This document shows, one piece after another, positions 44,464 to 53,365 of a DNA stretch of 64,000 nt. Source of the DNA: Rhizobium sp. P32RR-XVIII (GTDB lineage Bacteria; Pseudomonadota; Alphaproteobacteria; Rhizobiales; Rhizobiaceae). The position numbers and the translations under genes are program-made. Numbering within the stretch: the first letter of the stretch is position 1; each line of letters opens with the position of its first letter. The notes beneath the pieces are model-generated. The model saw only the letters and a list, made by a program, of their open reading frames with translations. It searched no databases and had not been told where the DNA came from. Where the stretch lies: contig NZ_JABAIH010000001.1 of the NCBI RefSeq assembly GCF_012641395.1, positions 434,001-498,000 of the forward strand, in the 5' to 3' direction.

Positions 44464-44961
44464 TCAGCTGGAAAGAACCATTGCCCAATACGGCACGTTT
44501 CTGGAAGCGGAATTGTGAGCGACCGCGACGCCGAGACCGCTATAGCGGCCGAGCATGTTCTCCAGATGGTGCGGTGAGTTGATCCAGGCCGTCACGACAG
44601 CCGGAACCGACTGCTGGCCGGCGGCAATGTTTTCCGCTGCCGGCAGCTGAACGCCGCTCGCCTTGACGCGGGGTCCAAAGCCGTCGGCAATGCCCATGAC
44701 GTGCTTCATCTTGCCAGCCGATGCCATGCGCTTCGCCTGGAACAAGGCGGCGGCCGTTGCCGCCGGATCGGCGCGGAGCGATGTCAGACCGTTTTTGCCG
44801 CGAAGTTGGTTGACGAGCGGCAGCGCCGCCGCTGTCTCGTCCTCTCCGTCCGAAGGCGTGGAGGACATTTGTGGTGTGGTCGTGCAGCTCGCGACGCCCA
44901 CCAAGAGGAAGAGACCTGAAACGCGCAGGAGGTGACGTCTGGAAAGATCGATCGTAGTCAT
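44464..44961 (-). CDS. CAP/SCP-domain lipoprotein
   Basis: A 165-residue protein from ATG 44961. The N-terminus has a Tat-like motif (LSRRHLLRVSG) followed by a lipobox ending in VGVASC, so it is probably an exported lipoprotein. The CAP domain has VNQLRGKNGLTSLRADPA, MKHVMG and WINSPHHLENMLGRY, with the His positions of the family. CAP proteins can bind lipids or act as proteases in other phyla; function here is unknown. It follows the small membrane gene by 2 bp. Confidence 0.87.
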   Translation of the reverse strand: MTTIDLSRRHLLRVSGLFLLVGVASCTTTPQMSSTPSDGEDETAAALPLVNQLRGKNGLTSLRADPAATAAALFQAKRMASAGKMKHVMGIADGFGPRVKASGVQLPAAENIAAGQQSVPAVVTAWINSPHHLENMLGRYSGLGVAVAHNSASRNVPYWAMVLSS

Positions 44962-44963
44962 GG

Positions 44964-45230
44964 TTACCGCCGAAAGTTGAAAAGACGGATGATGATGAAA
45001 ATCGGAATCACGACTGTTGCCCCAAGGAGCAGGTAGTCGCCGATCCGGCCGAGAGCCGCAAAGCCCCGGTGCCAGATTTCGCGAATGAAATCCCGGATGC
45101 CGTAGACGAGGTCCAGCGGCGCCCAGCCGAAAATGGTCATCACGAAGCCGACGATCAGTGAAACGACGACGAGCTTCACCAGTGTGCGGGCGAGCGAGTC
45201 GCCCAGAAACTTGTTTACCTGATCGGACAT
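44964..45230 (-). CDS. Small membrane protein (DUF6460-like)
   Basis: An 88-residue protein with two membrane helices (LVKLVVVSLIVGFVMTIFGW and YLLLGATVVIPIFIIIRLF) joined by a charged loop. I associate it with a small domain family seen in Rhizobiales (DUF6460), from memory and not checked. Function unknown. It heads a two-gene operon with the CAP-domain lipoprotein. Confidence 0.75.
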   Translation of the reverse strand: MSDQVNKFLGDSLARTLVKLVVVSLIVGFVMTIFGWAPLDLVYGIRDFIREIWHRGFAALGRIGDYLLLGATVVIPIFIIIRLFNFRR

Positions 45231-45372
45231 GCCCCATCTCCTGTTTACCGTGCAATACGATTGCAGATCGTTGCCTGCAAGCGCTTTCCGGTACTGGCCG
45301 TTTCGCCTGTGAAATAGGACTTGAGTTTTTTTGTGGCCGCCGCCAAATGCGCCTCGTTCAACGGGTCACACC

Positions 45373-46299
45373 ATGCAGCAGAGCCAGCTTTCCTCCGGCG
45401 ACGTTATCGCCGACCGCCGTGCCGATTATGCGAAGATGCTCGCCGAAGGTGGCGAGCCGGACGCTGCCGCCGAGCTGATGGAGCAGGCTCTCGAGCTGAC
45501 GCCGGACTGGGCCGCCGGCTGGTACCGTCTTGCAACCTACCGGGAGAAGGCCGGCAACATGGAAGCGGCGGTCGAAGCCTATCGCAAGACCGTGTCGCTT
45601 GATCCTGAGGACATCTTTGGCGCCGGCCTCAAGCTCGCGCTTCTCGGGGCCACCGCAATGCCGGACCAGCCTCCAAGCCGCTACGTCGAAAGGCTGTTCG
45701 ACGACTATGCCGCCCGCTTCGAAACCTCGCTTGTCGAGAAGCTGGACTACACGGTTCCCCGAAAGCTCGCCGCTCTTGTCGTTGCCACCGGCCGCAAATA
45801 TCCGCTCGCTGTCGATCTCGGTTGCGGCACGGGTCTGCTGGGGCCGGAGATCCGCACCCATGTCGGCCAGCTGGAAGGCTATGACCTTTCGCAGAACATG
45901 CTCGCCAAGGCCCATGAAAAGGGAATCTATGATCGCCTCGCGCAAGCCGACCTTTCGCTTGCGCCCGAAGCCTCCGGCATTTTTGCCGATGGGGCGGAGC
46001 ATCGCGCCGACCTGATCACCGCCGCCGACGTGCTGATGTATCTCGGCAATCTCGAAAGCGCTTTCGCGATCGTCGATCGGCTCGCGGCCGCTGGCGCCGA
46101 TTTCGCTTTCTCGGTCGAGGACGCGGGCGACGGCGATGGCTTTCACCTTGCGCCATCGCTGCGTTACGCCCACGCAGAAACCTATGTTCGAGGCCTTTGC
46201 AGACGCTACGGTTTCGAGATCATCGAGTCGGTCAAAACCGCTATTCGCAAAGATGGCGGCAGACCCGTTTCCGGTATCCTCTTCCTTGCGCGCCGGTAG
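45373..46299 (+). CDS. TPR-containing class I SAM methyltransferase
   Basis: A 308-residue protein from ATG 45373. Residues 15-85 are two TPR units (DAAAELMEQALELTPDWAAG, then NMEAAVEAYRKTVSLDPED). A class I methyltransferase domain follows, with motif I AVDLGCGTGLLGPEI, motif II GYDLSQNMLAKA, and the acidic strand ADLITAADVLMYLG. This fusion is common in alphaproteobacteria. The methyl acceptor is unknown; TPRs suggest a protein partner. Confidence 0.9.
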   Translation: MQQSQLSSGDVIADRRADYAKMLAEGGEPDAAAELMEQALELTPDWAAGWYRLATYREKAGNMEAAVEAYRKTVSLDPEDIFGAGLKLALLGATAMPDQPPSRYVERLFDDYAARFETSLVEKLDYTVPRKLAALVVATGRKYPLAVDLGCGTGLLGPEIRTHVGQLEGYDLSQNMLAKAHEKGIYDRLAQADLSLAPEASGIFADGAEHRADLITAADVLMYLGNLESAFAIVDRLAAAGADFAFSVEDAGDGDGFHLAPSLRYAHAETYVRGLCRRYGFEIIESVKTAIRKDGGRPVSGILFLARR

Positions 46300-46507
46300 C
46301 GTTTCGCGCATAAATCTTGCGATTTCAAAATAGGTCAGTATTGCTTACGTATTTTGCTTGCGCGCAACTGCGGAAGCCTACTAGTCCGGGCATTAGCTGA
46401 GGCGCCGCAGAGAAAAGAGCCAAGGCGTCGACCTCTTTCATCATCACATTTGCCGCGCGGGATTTTTCCGGCGCTCTTGAACTCGTCTGCCGTTGGAGAT
46501 TGACGAC

Positions 46508-47143
46508 ATGGCCCAGCTCATCGGTGCCCTTGGATTCTGGAATTCACGTGCGACCCGTCACACACCGCTCGAGGATGTGCAGGGGATATTCTCCGGCAGC
46601 CTTGTTTCCGCACTTGGGCTTTATGTGCTTGCCAGTGCCGGGCTTCTCACCGGCAGCACCGCCGGCATCGCCTTCCTGCTGCACTATGCCTTCGGCGTGA
46701 ATTTCAGTTTGGCCTTCTTCCTGCTCAACCTGCCATTCTTCTATCTTTCGTGGAAACGCCTCGGCGTCGCCTTCACGGTAAAGACCTTTGTCGCGATCGG
46801 TGTCACCTCGGCGCTTGCCGATGTGCAGTCGCGCTTCTTCCAGATTTCCAGCATCCACCCGGCTTGGGCAGCACTCCTCGGCGGCCTGCTGCTCGGCTTC
46901 GGCCTGCTCGCGCTTTACCGCCACCGGGCGAGCCTCGGCGGCGTCGGCATTCTCGGTATCTACATGCAGGAGCGTTTCGGCGTCCGTGCCGGCCTCGTAC
47001 AACTTATAGTCGATATGTGCGTGCTCGCGGCTGCCTTCTTTGTGACCACGCCGCCGGTCGTCTTCTATTCGGTGCTGGGCGCCGTCGTTCTGAACCTCTT
47101 CGTCGCGATCAATCACCGCGCGGATCGCTATATCGCCCTGTAG
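46508..47143 (+). CDS. YitT family membrane protein
   Basis: A 211-residue protein with five or six membrane helices, matching the YitT/DUF161 family (VYVLASAG-like LGLYVLASAGLLTGSTAGIA, GGLLLGFGLLALYRHRASLG, GILGIYMQERFGV). TTGGAGA (46493-46499) is the ribosome site for ATG 46508. Family members may be permeases; function is not established. It is transcribed alone; the 208 bp before it hold no visible gene. Confidence 0.88.
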   Translation: MAQLIGALGFWNSRATRHTPLEDVQGIFSGSLVSALGLYVLASAGLLTGSTAGIAFLLHYAFGVNFSLAFFLLNLPFFYLSWKRLGVAFTVKTFVAIGVTSALADVQSRFFQISSIHPAWAALLGGLLLGFGLLALYRHRASLGGVGILGIYMQERFGVRAGLVQLIVDMCVLAAAFFVTTPPVVFYSVLGAVVLNLFVAINHRADRYIAL

Positions 47144-47161
47144 GTATTTAACCGCCAGTCA

Positions 47162-47198
47162 ACCATGAACTATTCGTGTTCGACCATGAACTATTCGT
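47162..47198 (+). repeat. Tandem 16-bp direct repeat with 21-bp period
   Basis: ACCATGAACTATTCGT occurs at 47162-47177 and again at 47183-47198, exactly two helical turns apart. It lies 60 bp upstream of the small ORF at 47259 and could be an operator or activator site. Confidence 0.7.
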
Positions 47199-47258
47199 AA
47201 CTTGTCTGTTGTCCGGTCCGGAGCGACTGTGCCTTTGCCGGGCAGATGAGGTGACGAT

Positions 47259-47408
47259 ATGTCAGAGTTAGAAGAGCTTGTCAGACGCCGTATGAGCGAA
47301 GAATACGCCAAGGGCGCCTCCGCAGACGAAATCGTAAAAGTTGTTCGCGAAATATTTAATAGCGTTGATCTCTTCGCCGAGCGGCAGGCGTCGTTGCGGC
47401 GCCGATAA
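47259..47408 (+). CDS. Small charged 49-residue protein
   Basis: An ATG-started frame (47259) encodes 49 residues, mostly one amphipathic helix (SELEELVRRRMSEEYAKGA, then SADEIVKVVREIFNSVDLF) with an Arg-rich tail. A strong terminator sits 5 bp after the stop and a direct repeat upstream, which supports a dedicated transcription unit. It resembles small rhizobial hypothetical proteins, but I cannot name a family. It may be a regulator or an adaptor; function unknown. Confidence 0.72.
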   Translation: MSELEELVRRRMSEEYAKGASADEIVKVVREIFNSVDLFAERQASLRRR

Positions 47409-47413
47409 GCCCG

Positions 47414-47446
47414 AACCGGCCCGAGATTGTTCGGGCCGGTTGTTTG
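47414..47446 (+). terminator. Strong intrinsic terminator after the small ORF
   Basis: An 11-bp perfect stem AACCGGCCCGA (47414-47424) / TCGGGCCGGTT (47431-47441) with loop GATTGT, followed by GTTTG. It ends 5 bp after the stop of the 49-residue ORF. Confidence 0.85.
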
Positions 47447-47495
47447 CAGTCTTCGCCACGCCCGAGATACCGGAACCTAGCGCAGATGAAATCCC

Positions 47496-47957
47496 TCAGG
47501 CGGCTTTTGCCAGGGCATCGAGCGGATGCTGGCTGCGGAAGCCGACTGCGAGGCGATTCCAGATGTTGATTGTGCCGATTGCTACGGTGATGTTGGTCAT
47601 CTCCTCTTCGGAGAAATGCGCCTTCAGCGTTTCGTAATCGGCATCCGGCGCGCCAGTGGCGGCGATGTTGGTGACGGCATCGACCCAGCCGAGCAGCGCG
47701 CGCTCCTTGGCGTCGTAGACCGGCGATTCACGCCAGACGCACATCAGATTGATCCATTGCTCGCTAAGTCCGTCATGACGGGCCTCCTTCACATGCATAT
47801 CGACGCAATAGGCGCAGCCGTTGATCTGCGATGCGCGCAGCTTGATCAGATGGATAAAGCGGCGTTCGAGTCCGGAACCCTGGACATATTGCTCAAGGGC
47901 GGTAACCGCCTTGTAGGCGTCCGGCGAGGCTTTTGCGAAGTTGAAACGTGCTTGCAT
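47496..47957 (-). CDS. Carboxymuconolactone decarboxylase/AhpD-like protein
   Basis: A 153-residue helical protein with the CxxC active site GCAYCVDMHVKEAR, as in alkylhydroperoxidase AhpD-like proteins. Upstream is LIKLRASQINGC, and downstream ALLGWVDAVTNI. It probably reduces peroxides or acts on a small oxidised substrate. It lies 24 bp after the Rrf2 regulator on the same strand, so the regulator probably controls it. Confidence 0.9.
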   Translation of the reverse strand: MQARFNFAKASPDAYKAVTALEQYVQGSGLERRFIHLIKLRASQINGCAYCVDMHVKEARHDGLSEQWINLMCVWRESPVYDAKERALLGWVDAVTNIAATGAPDADYETLKAHFSEEEMTNITVAIGTINIWNRLAVGFRSQHPLDALAKAA

Positions 47958-47981
47958 GGTGGTCTCCTGTTGGGTTGTGGC

Positions 47982-48485
47982 TCAGCGAGCCGTCTTGCGT
48001 TCATGAATTTCGAGAAAGGCGCAGCCGCGCGCTGCAATCCCGCCGTCGTCGTCGTCGGCTGCAAGCTCCGTCAGGATGTCGGCGATGCTCGTCTTCGCGA
48101 GTTCGGCGCGGTAAGCGCGCTCGGCTCTCAACATCGCCGCACTGACCTGACAGGGCTTGGTGAAGTATCGCGCAGGCAATGGGTTCGGGCCGCGCTGGCG
48201 GATTTCGCTGCAGCGGAATGCAGGCTCCGGACCTTCGACCGCAAGCACGATGTCGAGCAGTGAAATATCCTTCGTTGCCTTCGCCAGCCGGTATCCGCCT
48301 TTGGGACCCGGCACCGTGTGCAGAATGTCAGCACCGGAAAGCGCCTGCAGATGCTTCAGCAGATAGCTCGGCGAGACACCGTGGAATTCCGCAATAGCCG
48401 CGGCCGAAAGCACGCCTCCATCGGAGAGCCCGGCAAGCACAGCTACGCTGTGGATTGCCTGTTCGACGCCGTCACCCAGCTTCAT
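47982..48485 (-). CDS. Rrf2 family transcriptional regulator
   Basis: A 167-residue winged-helix regulator of the Rrf2/YwnA type. The DNA-binding part has VLSAAAIAEFHGVSPSYLLKHLQ and the wing GPKGGYRLAKATKDISLLDI. Cysteines occur at FRCSE, KPCQVS and RGCAF, spaced differently from the FeS-binding IscR/NsrR type. An inverted repeat at 48499-48516 sits in its promoter. It is cotranscribed with the AhpD-like gene. Confidence 0.92.
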   Translation of the reverse strand: MKLGDGVEQAIHSVAVLAGLSDGGVLSAAAIAEFHGVSPSYLLKHLQALSGADILHTVPGPKGGYRLAKATKDISLLDIVLAVEGPEPAFRCSEIRQRGPNPLPARYFTKPCQVSAAMLRAERAYRAELAKTSIADILTELAADDDDGGIAARGCAFLEIHERKTAR

Positions 48486-48498
48486 GCGGAAACCCCTC

Positions 48499-48516
48499 TT
48501 TTATTCATGGATAAAA
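48499..48516. promoter_or_regulatory. Inverted repeat upstream of the Rrf2 gene
   Basis: TTTTAT-TCATGG-ATAAAA forms an inverted repeat 13 bp before the Rrf2 start, a good place for autorepression by the Rrf2 dimer. Confidence 0.5.
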
Positions 48517-48653
48517 AATATCTACGATTGTGCGATTGTCAAGCTGATATCTGCGCGGACCGAATACGAGCTGCGTCGTGCCGGGTTGTGAAGTGGCAAG
48601 GATTCGCTAAAGTCGGCCCTGTTGGGCAAAACAATTCCAATGGGGGAACAGCA

Positions 48654-49409
48654 ATGAGAAAAACGATTTTCCTGGCGGCCGCCGCCTTGCTTGCAGCGAC
48701 GCACCTCGTATCTGCCGAGGATACGATCCGCATCGCAACGGAGGGCGCCTATCCTCCCTTCAACTACGTCGAATCCGACGGCAGCCTGAAGGGTCTCGAC
48801 GTCGACATGGCCAATGCCCTTTGCGAGGAGATGAAGGCCAAGTGCACGATCGTCGCGCAGGATTGGGACGGCATCATTCCCGGCCTTCTCGCCAAGAAGT
48901 ATGATGCCATCGTCGCGTCGATGAGCATCACCGAGGAGCGCAAGAAGCAGATCGACTTCACCAACAAATACTACACGACGCCACTCGCCGTCGCCGTTCC
49001 CAAGGACAGCGCGCTGAAGGGCGTCAGTGTCGAGGACATGAAAGGCATGGTTGTCGGCGCGCAGGCTTCGACCACGCAGGCGGACTACCTCAACGACGTC
49101 TACGCGAAGGGCGGCGCTGAAGCGAAGATGTATCCGACGCAGGACGAGGCCGTGACCGACCTGCACAACGGTCGCATGGACGCGCTGATCTCCGACAAGT
49201 TCGTGGTGGTCGACTGGCTGAACAAGGCCGGCAAGGATTGCTGCAAGCTGCTCGGCGACGTTCCCGGCACCGAAACGCAAGCCGGCATCGGCATCCGCCA
49301 GGGAGAGACCGAACTGAAGGAGCGGTTCAACAAGGCGATCGACGCGCTCGTCGCCAACGGGAAGTATCAGGAAATCACCAAGAAGTATTTCCCTTTCGAC
49401 ATCTACTGA
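48654..49409 (+). CDS. Amino-acid ABC transporter binding protein (HisJ/ArtJ-like)
   Basis: A 251-residue periplasmic binding protein from ATG 48654. Its signal peptide is MRKTIFLAAAALLAATHLVS. Ligand-site motifs are IATEGAYPPFNYVESDGSLK, GLDVDMANALCEEMKAKC, DAIVASMSITEERKKQIDF and VGAQASTTQADYL. It resembles lysine/arginine/ornithine binders. The permease genes are not adjacent. The flavoprotein dehydrogenase-like gene follows 63 bp later, so the pair may handle amino-acid uptake and oxidation. Confidence 0.92.
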   Translation: MRKTIFLAAAALLAATHLVSAEDTIRIATEGAYPPFNYVESDGSLKGLDVDMANALCEEMKAKCTIVAQDWDGIIPGLLAKKYDAIVASMSITEERKKQIDFTNKYYTTPLAVAVPKDSALKGVSVEDMKGMVVGAQASTTQADYLNDVYAKGGAEAKMYPTQDEAVTDLHNGRMDALISDKFVVVDWLNKAGKDCCKLLGDVPGTETQAGIGIRQGETELKERFNKAIDALVANGKYQEITKKYFPFDIY

Positions 49410-49429
49410 TCGCTTGCCGATCCAATCGC

Positions 49430-49450
49430 ACGGAGGCTCGGAGCCTCCGT
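49430..49450 (+). terminator. Hairpin after the binding-protein gene
   Basis: ACGGAGGCTC (49430-49439) and GAGCCTCCGT (49441-49450) are perfectly complementary; only a weak T run follows (CCCTTT). It may act as a terminator or partial block before the flavoprotein gene. Confidence 0.55.
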
Positions 49451-49472
49451 GCCCTTTAGCCAAGTCTATCCG

Positions 49473-50726
49473 ATGAAAACAGATATCCTCGTTCTCGGTG
49501 CCGGCATCGTCGGCGTCAGTGCGGCCATTCATTTGCAGGGTCGCGGCCGGTCCGTCGTGCTTGCCGATCGCGGCGAGCCCGGCGGCGGCACCAGCTATGG
49601 CAATGCCGGGCTGATCGAGCGTTCCTCTGTCATTCCCTACGCTTTCCCGCGGCAGCTCGGCGCTATTGTCAAATATGCGCTGAACAACTCATCGGATGTC
49701 CGCTACGATCCAGCTTACCTGCCCCGCATTGCCTCGTGGCTTGCGCGCTACTGGTGGCATTCCTCGCCAAGCAATCTGGAGAAGGCGACGCGGGCGCTGT
49801 TGCCGCTGATCGAGGCGAGCGTCTCCGAGCACGACAAGCTGATCGGACGGGCGGGCGCTGCCGATCTCATCCGCGAACGCGGCTGGATGTCGTTCTACAA
49901 GGATCCGCGCCGTTTCGAGGCCGCCCGCGCCGAGGCCGAGAGCCTGTCCGCCTATGGTCTGGCGACACGCGTCCTCGAAGGCCGCGAGTTTCTGGCGCTG
50001 GAGCCAGCCTTTGCCGCGACCGGCAGCCGCATTGTCGGCGGCGTTCACTGGCTCGACCCGAAGACCGTGACCGACCCGCAGGCGCTGACAGTTGCCTATG
50101 CCAACCTCTTTACGACCGCCGGCGGCAAGATCGTCCGCGCCGACGCTTCCACCCTGCGCGAGGAGAAGAACGGCTGGTCGATCACGACAGCCGAAGGCGA
50201 GGTCATCGAAGCCGCAGAGGTTGTCGTCGCTCTTGGGCCTCAATCTGGCCTGATCTTCCGCAAGCTCGGCTACCCCTTGCCGATGGCCATCAAGCGCGGC
50301 TACCACCGCCATTATGCGCAGCGCGAAGGTCAGCCTCTCGGCCACCCTGTCGTCGACGAGGAAGCCGGCTACGTGTTGGCTCCGATGGCGCGCGGCATCC
50401 GGCTGACGACGGGCATCGAATTCGCTTCGCCCGATGCTCCGCCGAATACCATCCAGATCAGCCGCGCCGAGGATCACGCCCGCGCGCTCTTCCCGCTCGG
50501 CGAGCCGGTGGAGGCGACGCCATGGCTTGGCCTGCGGCCCTGCCTGCCCGACATGCGGCCGGTGATCGGCCCTGCGCCGCGCCATCGCAGCCTTTGGTTC
50601 AACTTCGGGCATGCCCATCACGGTCTGACGCTAGGTCCCGTAAGCGGCCGGCTGCTGGCCGAGCAAATGGCGGGCAACGACACCTTCGCCGATCCCAGGC
50701 CATTCCATCCGCATCGCTTTCTCTAG
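49473..50726 (+). CDS. FAD-dependent amino-acid oxidase/dehydrogenase (DadA-like)
   Basis: A 417-residue flavoprotein of the DAO family. The N-terminal dinucleotide fold is DILVLGAGIVGVSAAIHLQG with SVVLADRGEPGGGTSYGNAG, and the C-terminal FAD motif is LWFNFGHAHHGLTLGPVSGR. I use ATG 49473; GTG 49449 is an in-frame alternative. It resembles D-amino-acid dehydrogenase and related enzymes that feed electrons to the membrane. The preceding amino-acid binding protein supports a role in amino-acid use. Specificity unknown. Confidence 0.88.
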   Translation: MKTDILVLGAGIVGVSAAIHLQGRGRSVVLADRGEPGGGTSYGNAGLIERSSVIPYAFPRQLGAIVKYALNNSSDVRYDPAYLPRIASWLARYWWHSSPSNLEKATRALLPLIEASVSEHDKLIGRAGAADLIRERGWMSFYKDPRRFEAARAEAESLSAYGLATRVLEGREFLALEPAFAATGSRIVGGVHWLDPKTVTDPQALTVAYANLFTTAGGKIVRADASTLREEKNGWSITTAEGEVIEAAEVVVALGPQSGLIFRKLGYPLPMAIKRGYHRHYAQREGQPLGHPVVDEEAGYVLAPMARGIRLTTGIEFASPDAPPNTIQISRAEDHARALFPLGEPVEATPWLGLRPCLPDMRPVIGPAPRHRSLWFNFGHAHHGLTLGPVSGRLLAEQMAGNDTFADPRPFHPHRFL

Positions 50727-50814
50727 ATCAAAGAGATAGAGCGGGATTTCGGCCGAAAACCGCTCACACTTTTCGGCATCCCGCTCTGGATCCGCCATTC
50801 TATTCCGGCGGTCG

Positions 50815-53343
50815 GTGCATTACCTTAGCGCCGTGGACCAGATCGATTCCGAAGCCCGCGCTGTCCTGCCCGCTCCCTTCATCCGCTGGTTCGCGGAAAA
50901 GGGCTGGCAGCCTCGCGTCCATCAGCTGGAGCTGCTGGCCCGCGCGGAAGCCGGCGAAAGCACGCTGCTGATCGCACCGACCGGCGCCGGCAAGACGCTC
51001 GCTGGCTTTCTCCCGGCGCTGACCGATCTCACCCGCCGCGGCAGGATTCCGCCGGGCTCGGCCTTTACGGGTATCCACACGCTCTATGTCTCGCCGCTGA
51101 AGGCGCTTGCCGTCGACATCGAGCGGAACCTGATGAAGCCGGTCGCGGAGATGGGCCTCGCCGTCACCGTCGAGAACCGTACGGGCGACACACCGCATGC
51201 CAAGCGCCAGCGTCAGAAGCTGAACCCGCCCGATATTCTGCTGACGACGCCGGAGCAGGTGGCGCTTTTGCTCGCCAACAATGAAGCGGAACGCTTCTTC
51301 AAGGACTTGAAATACGTCGTCCTTGACGAGTTGCATTCGCTGGTCACCTCGAAGCGTGGGCACATGTTGTCCCTCGGCCTTGCCCGCCTGCGCAAGCTCG
51401 CGCCCGGCGTGAGGACAATCGGTCTGTCCGCCACCGTCGCCGAACCCATGGACCTGCAGAAATGGCTGGTGGCGCAGGAGGAGGGCAGGGAACGTCACGC
51501 CGGTCTCGTCATGGTCGACGGTGGTGCCAAGCCGGAAATCTCGATCCTCTCGACAGACGAGCACATCCCTTGGGCCGGTCATACCGCCAAATACGCCATT
51601 CCGGATATCTACAAGCAGCTGACCGAACACCAGACGACGCTGCTTTTCGTCAATACGCGCTGGCAGGCCGAAATGCTGTTCCAGGAACTCTGGACGGTGA
51701 ACGAGGAAAATCTGCCGATCGCATTGCATCACGGCTCTCTTGACGTCGCCCAGCGCCGCAAGGTGGAAGCTGCCATGGCCGCCAACAAACTGCGGGCCGT
51801 TGTCGCCACCTCGACGCTCGACCTCGGTATCGACTGGGGCGATGTCGATCTCGTCATCCACGTCGGGGCACCGAAGGGTGCCTCGCGTCTTGCGCAACGC
51901 ATCGGCCGCGCCAACCACCGCATGGACGAGCCCTCGAAGGCAATCCTGGTTCCCTCTAACCGTTTCGAAGTGATGGAGTGCCAGGCAGCACTTGATGCGA
52001 ATTACCTTGGCGCGCAGGACACGCCGCCTGTTGGCCGCGGCGCGCTGGACGCGCTCGCGCAGCATGTGCTCGGGATGGCCTGCGCCGCACCGTTCGACAT
52101 ACTGGAGCTCTACGATGAGATCGTCAGCGCCTCGCCCTATGCCGATCTCAGCTGGGAGACTTTCGAACAGATCGTCGATTTCGTCGCGACCGGCGGTTAT
52201 GCGCTGCGCACTTACGAACGCTATGCCCGCATCCGCAAGACGAAGGAAGGCCGCTGGCGCGTCTCCAATCCGCAGGTCGCGCAGCAATATCGCTTGAATC
52301 TCGGCACGATCGTTGAAAGCCCGATGCTGAATATCCGCATGGTCAAGCGAGGTCAGGCGGGCAAGATCGGCCGCGGCGGCGCGACGCTCGGGAAGGTCGA
52401 GGAGTATTTTCTCGAGCAGCTTGCGCCCGGCGACACCTTCATCTTTTCGGGCAAGGTGCTGCGCTTCGAGGGCATCCGCGAAAACGAGGCGCTCGTATCG
52501 CAAGCTTTCTCCTTAGATCCCAAAATCCCTTCCTATGCCGGAGGCAAGTTCCCGCTGTCGACCTATCTCGCGGATCAGGTGCGCGCCATGATCGCCGATC
52601 CTGACCGGTGGCATCGCCTGCCGGATCAGGTGCGCGACTGGCTGGCGCTTCAGAACGACAAGTCGATGCTGCCGAAGCGCGACGAATTGCTGATCGAGAC
52701 CTTCCCGCGCGGCAGCCGCTGCTACATGGTCGCCTATCCCTTCGAAGGGCGTCTCGCGCACCAGACGCTCGGCATGCTGCTTACGCGGCGCCTGGATCGT
52801 GCCGGCGCCAAGCCTCTCGGTTTCGTGGCCACTGATTATTCGCTCGCCATCTGGGGTCTGGAGGACATGGGCCTCATGATCCAGAGCGGCCGCCTCAGCC
52901 TTTCCGATCTCTTCGACGAGGATATGCTCGGCGACGATCTGGAAGCCTGGCTCAACGAATCTTTTCTCTTGAAGCGCACGTTCCGCAATTGCGCCGTGAT
53001 TGCGGGCTTGATCGAGCGCCGCCATCCGGGCAAGGAGAAGACAGGGCGGCAGGTCACCGTCTCGGCCGACCTGATCTACGATGTGCTCCGCAACCACGAG
53101 CCGGATCACATCCTGCTTCAGGCGACACGGCAGGATGCGGCGGCCGGCCTTTTGGATATTTCCCGGCTTGGCGATATGCTGAAACGAATCAAGGGCCATA
53201 TAACGCATCGCCCGCTGGACCACATTTCGCCGCTTGCGGTGCCCGTCATGCTGGAAATAGGCAAGGAAGCGGTGCCCGGTGAAGCCCACGATGCTCTGCT
53301 CGCGGAAGCCGCCGACGACCTGATCGCGGAAGCGTTGAGTTGA
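50815..53343 (+). CDS. Ligase-associated DNA damage response DEXH box helicase (Lhr-like)
   Basis: An 842-residue superfamily 2 helicase of the Lhr-like group. Motif I is LLIAPTGAGKTLAGFLPAL, motif II is VVLDELHSLVTS, motif III is GLSATVAEP, and motif VI is QRIGRANHRMDEPSKAI. A long C-terminal region follows, with a winged-helix and the Lhr core. It starts at GTG 50815; GTG 50833 is an alternative. Such helicases belong to a DNA-repair set that also has PdeM, an exonuclease and a ligase; only PdeM is next to it here. The gene 22 bp later is pdeM. Confidence 0.94.
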   Translation: MHYLSAVDQIDSEARAVLPAPFIRWFAEKGWQPRVHQLELLARAEAGESTLLIAPTGAGKTLAGFLPALTDLTRRGRIPPGSAFTGIHTLYVSPLKALAVDIERNLMKPVAEMGLAVTVENRTGDTPHAKRQRQKLNPPDILLTTPEQVALLLANNEAERFFKDLKYVVLDELHSLVTSKRGHMLSLGLARLRKLAPGVRTIGLSATVAEPMDLQKWLVAQEEGRERHAGLVMVDGGAKPEISILSTDEHIPWAGHTAKYAIPDIYKQLTEHQTTLLFVNTRWQAEMLFQELWTVNEENLPIALHHGSLDVAQRRKVEAAMAANKLRAVVATSTLDLGIDWGDVDLVIHVGAPKGASRLAQRIGRANHRMDEPSKAILVPSNRFEVMECQAALDANYLGAQDTPPVGRGALDALAQHVLGMACAAPFDILELYDEIVSASPYADLSWETFEQIVDFVATGGYALRTYERYARIRKTKEGRWRVSNPQVAQQYRLNLGTIVESPMLNIRMVKRGQAGKIGRGGATLGKVEEYFLEQLAPGDTFIFSGKVLRFEGIRENEALVSQAFSLDPKIPSYAGGKFPLSTYLADQVRAMIADPDRWHRLPDQVRDWLALQNDKSMLPKRDELLIETFPRGSRCYMVAYPFEGRLAHQTLGMLLTRRLDRAGAKPLGFVATDYSLAIWGLEDMGLMIQSGRLSLSDLFDEDMLGDDLEAWLNESFLLKRTFRNCAVIAGLIERRHPGKEKTGRQVTVSADLIYDVLRNHEPDHILLQATRQDAAAGLLDISRLGDMLKRIKGHITHRPLDHISPLAVPVMLEIGKEAVPGEAHDALLAEAADDLIAEALS

Positions 53344-53365
53344 AGACTTAGGATAGACGAGATCG

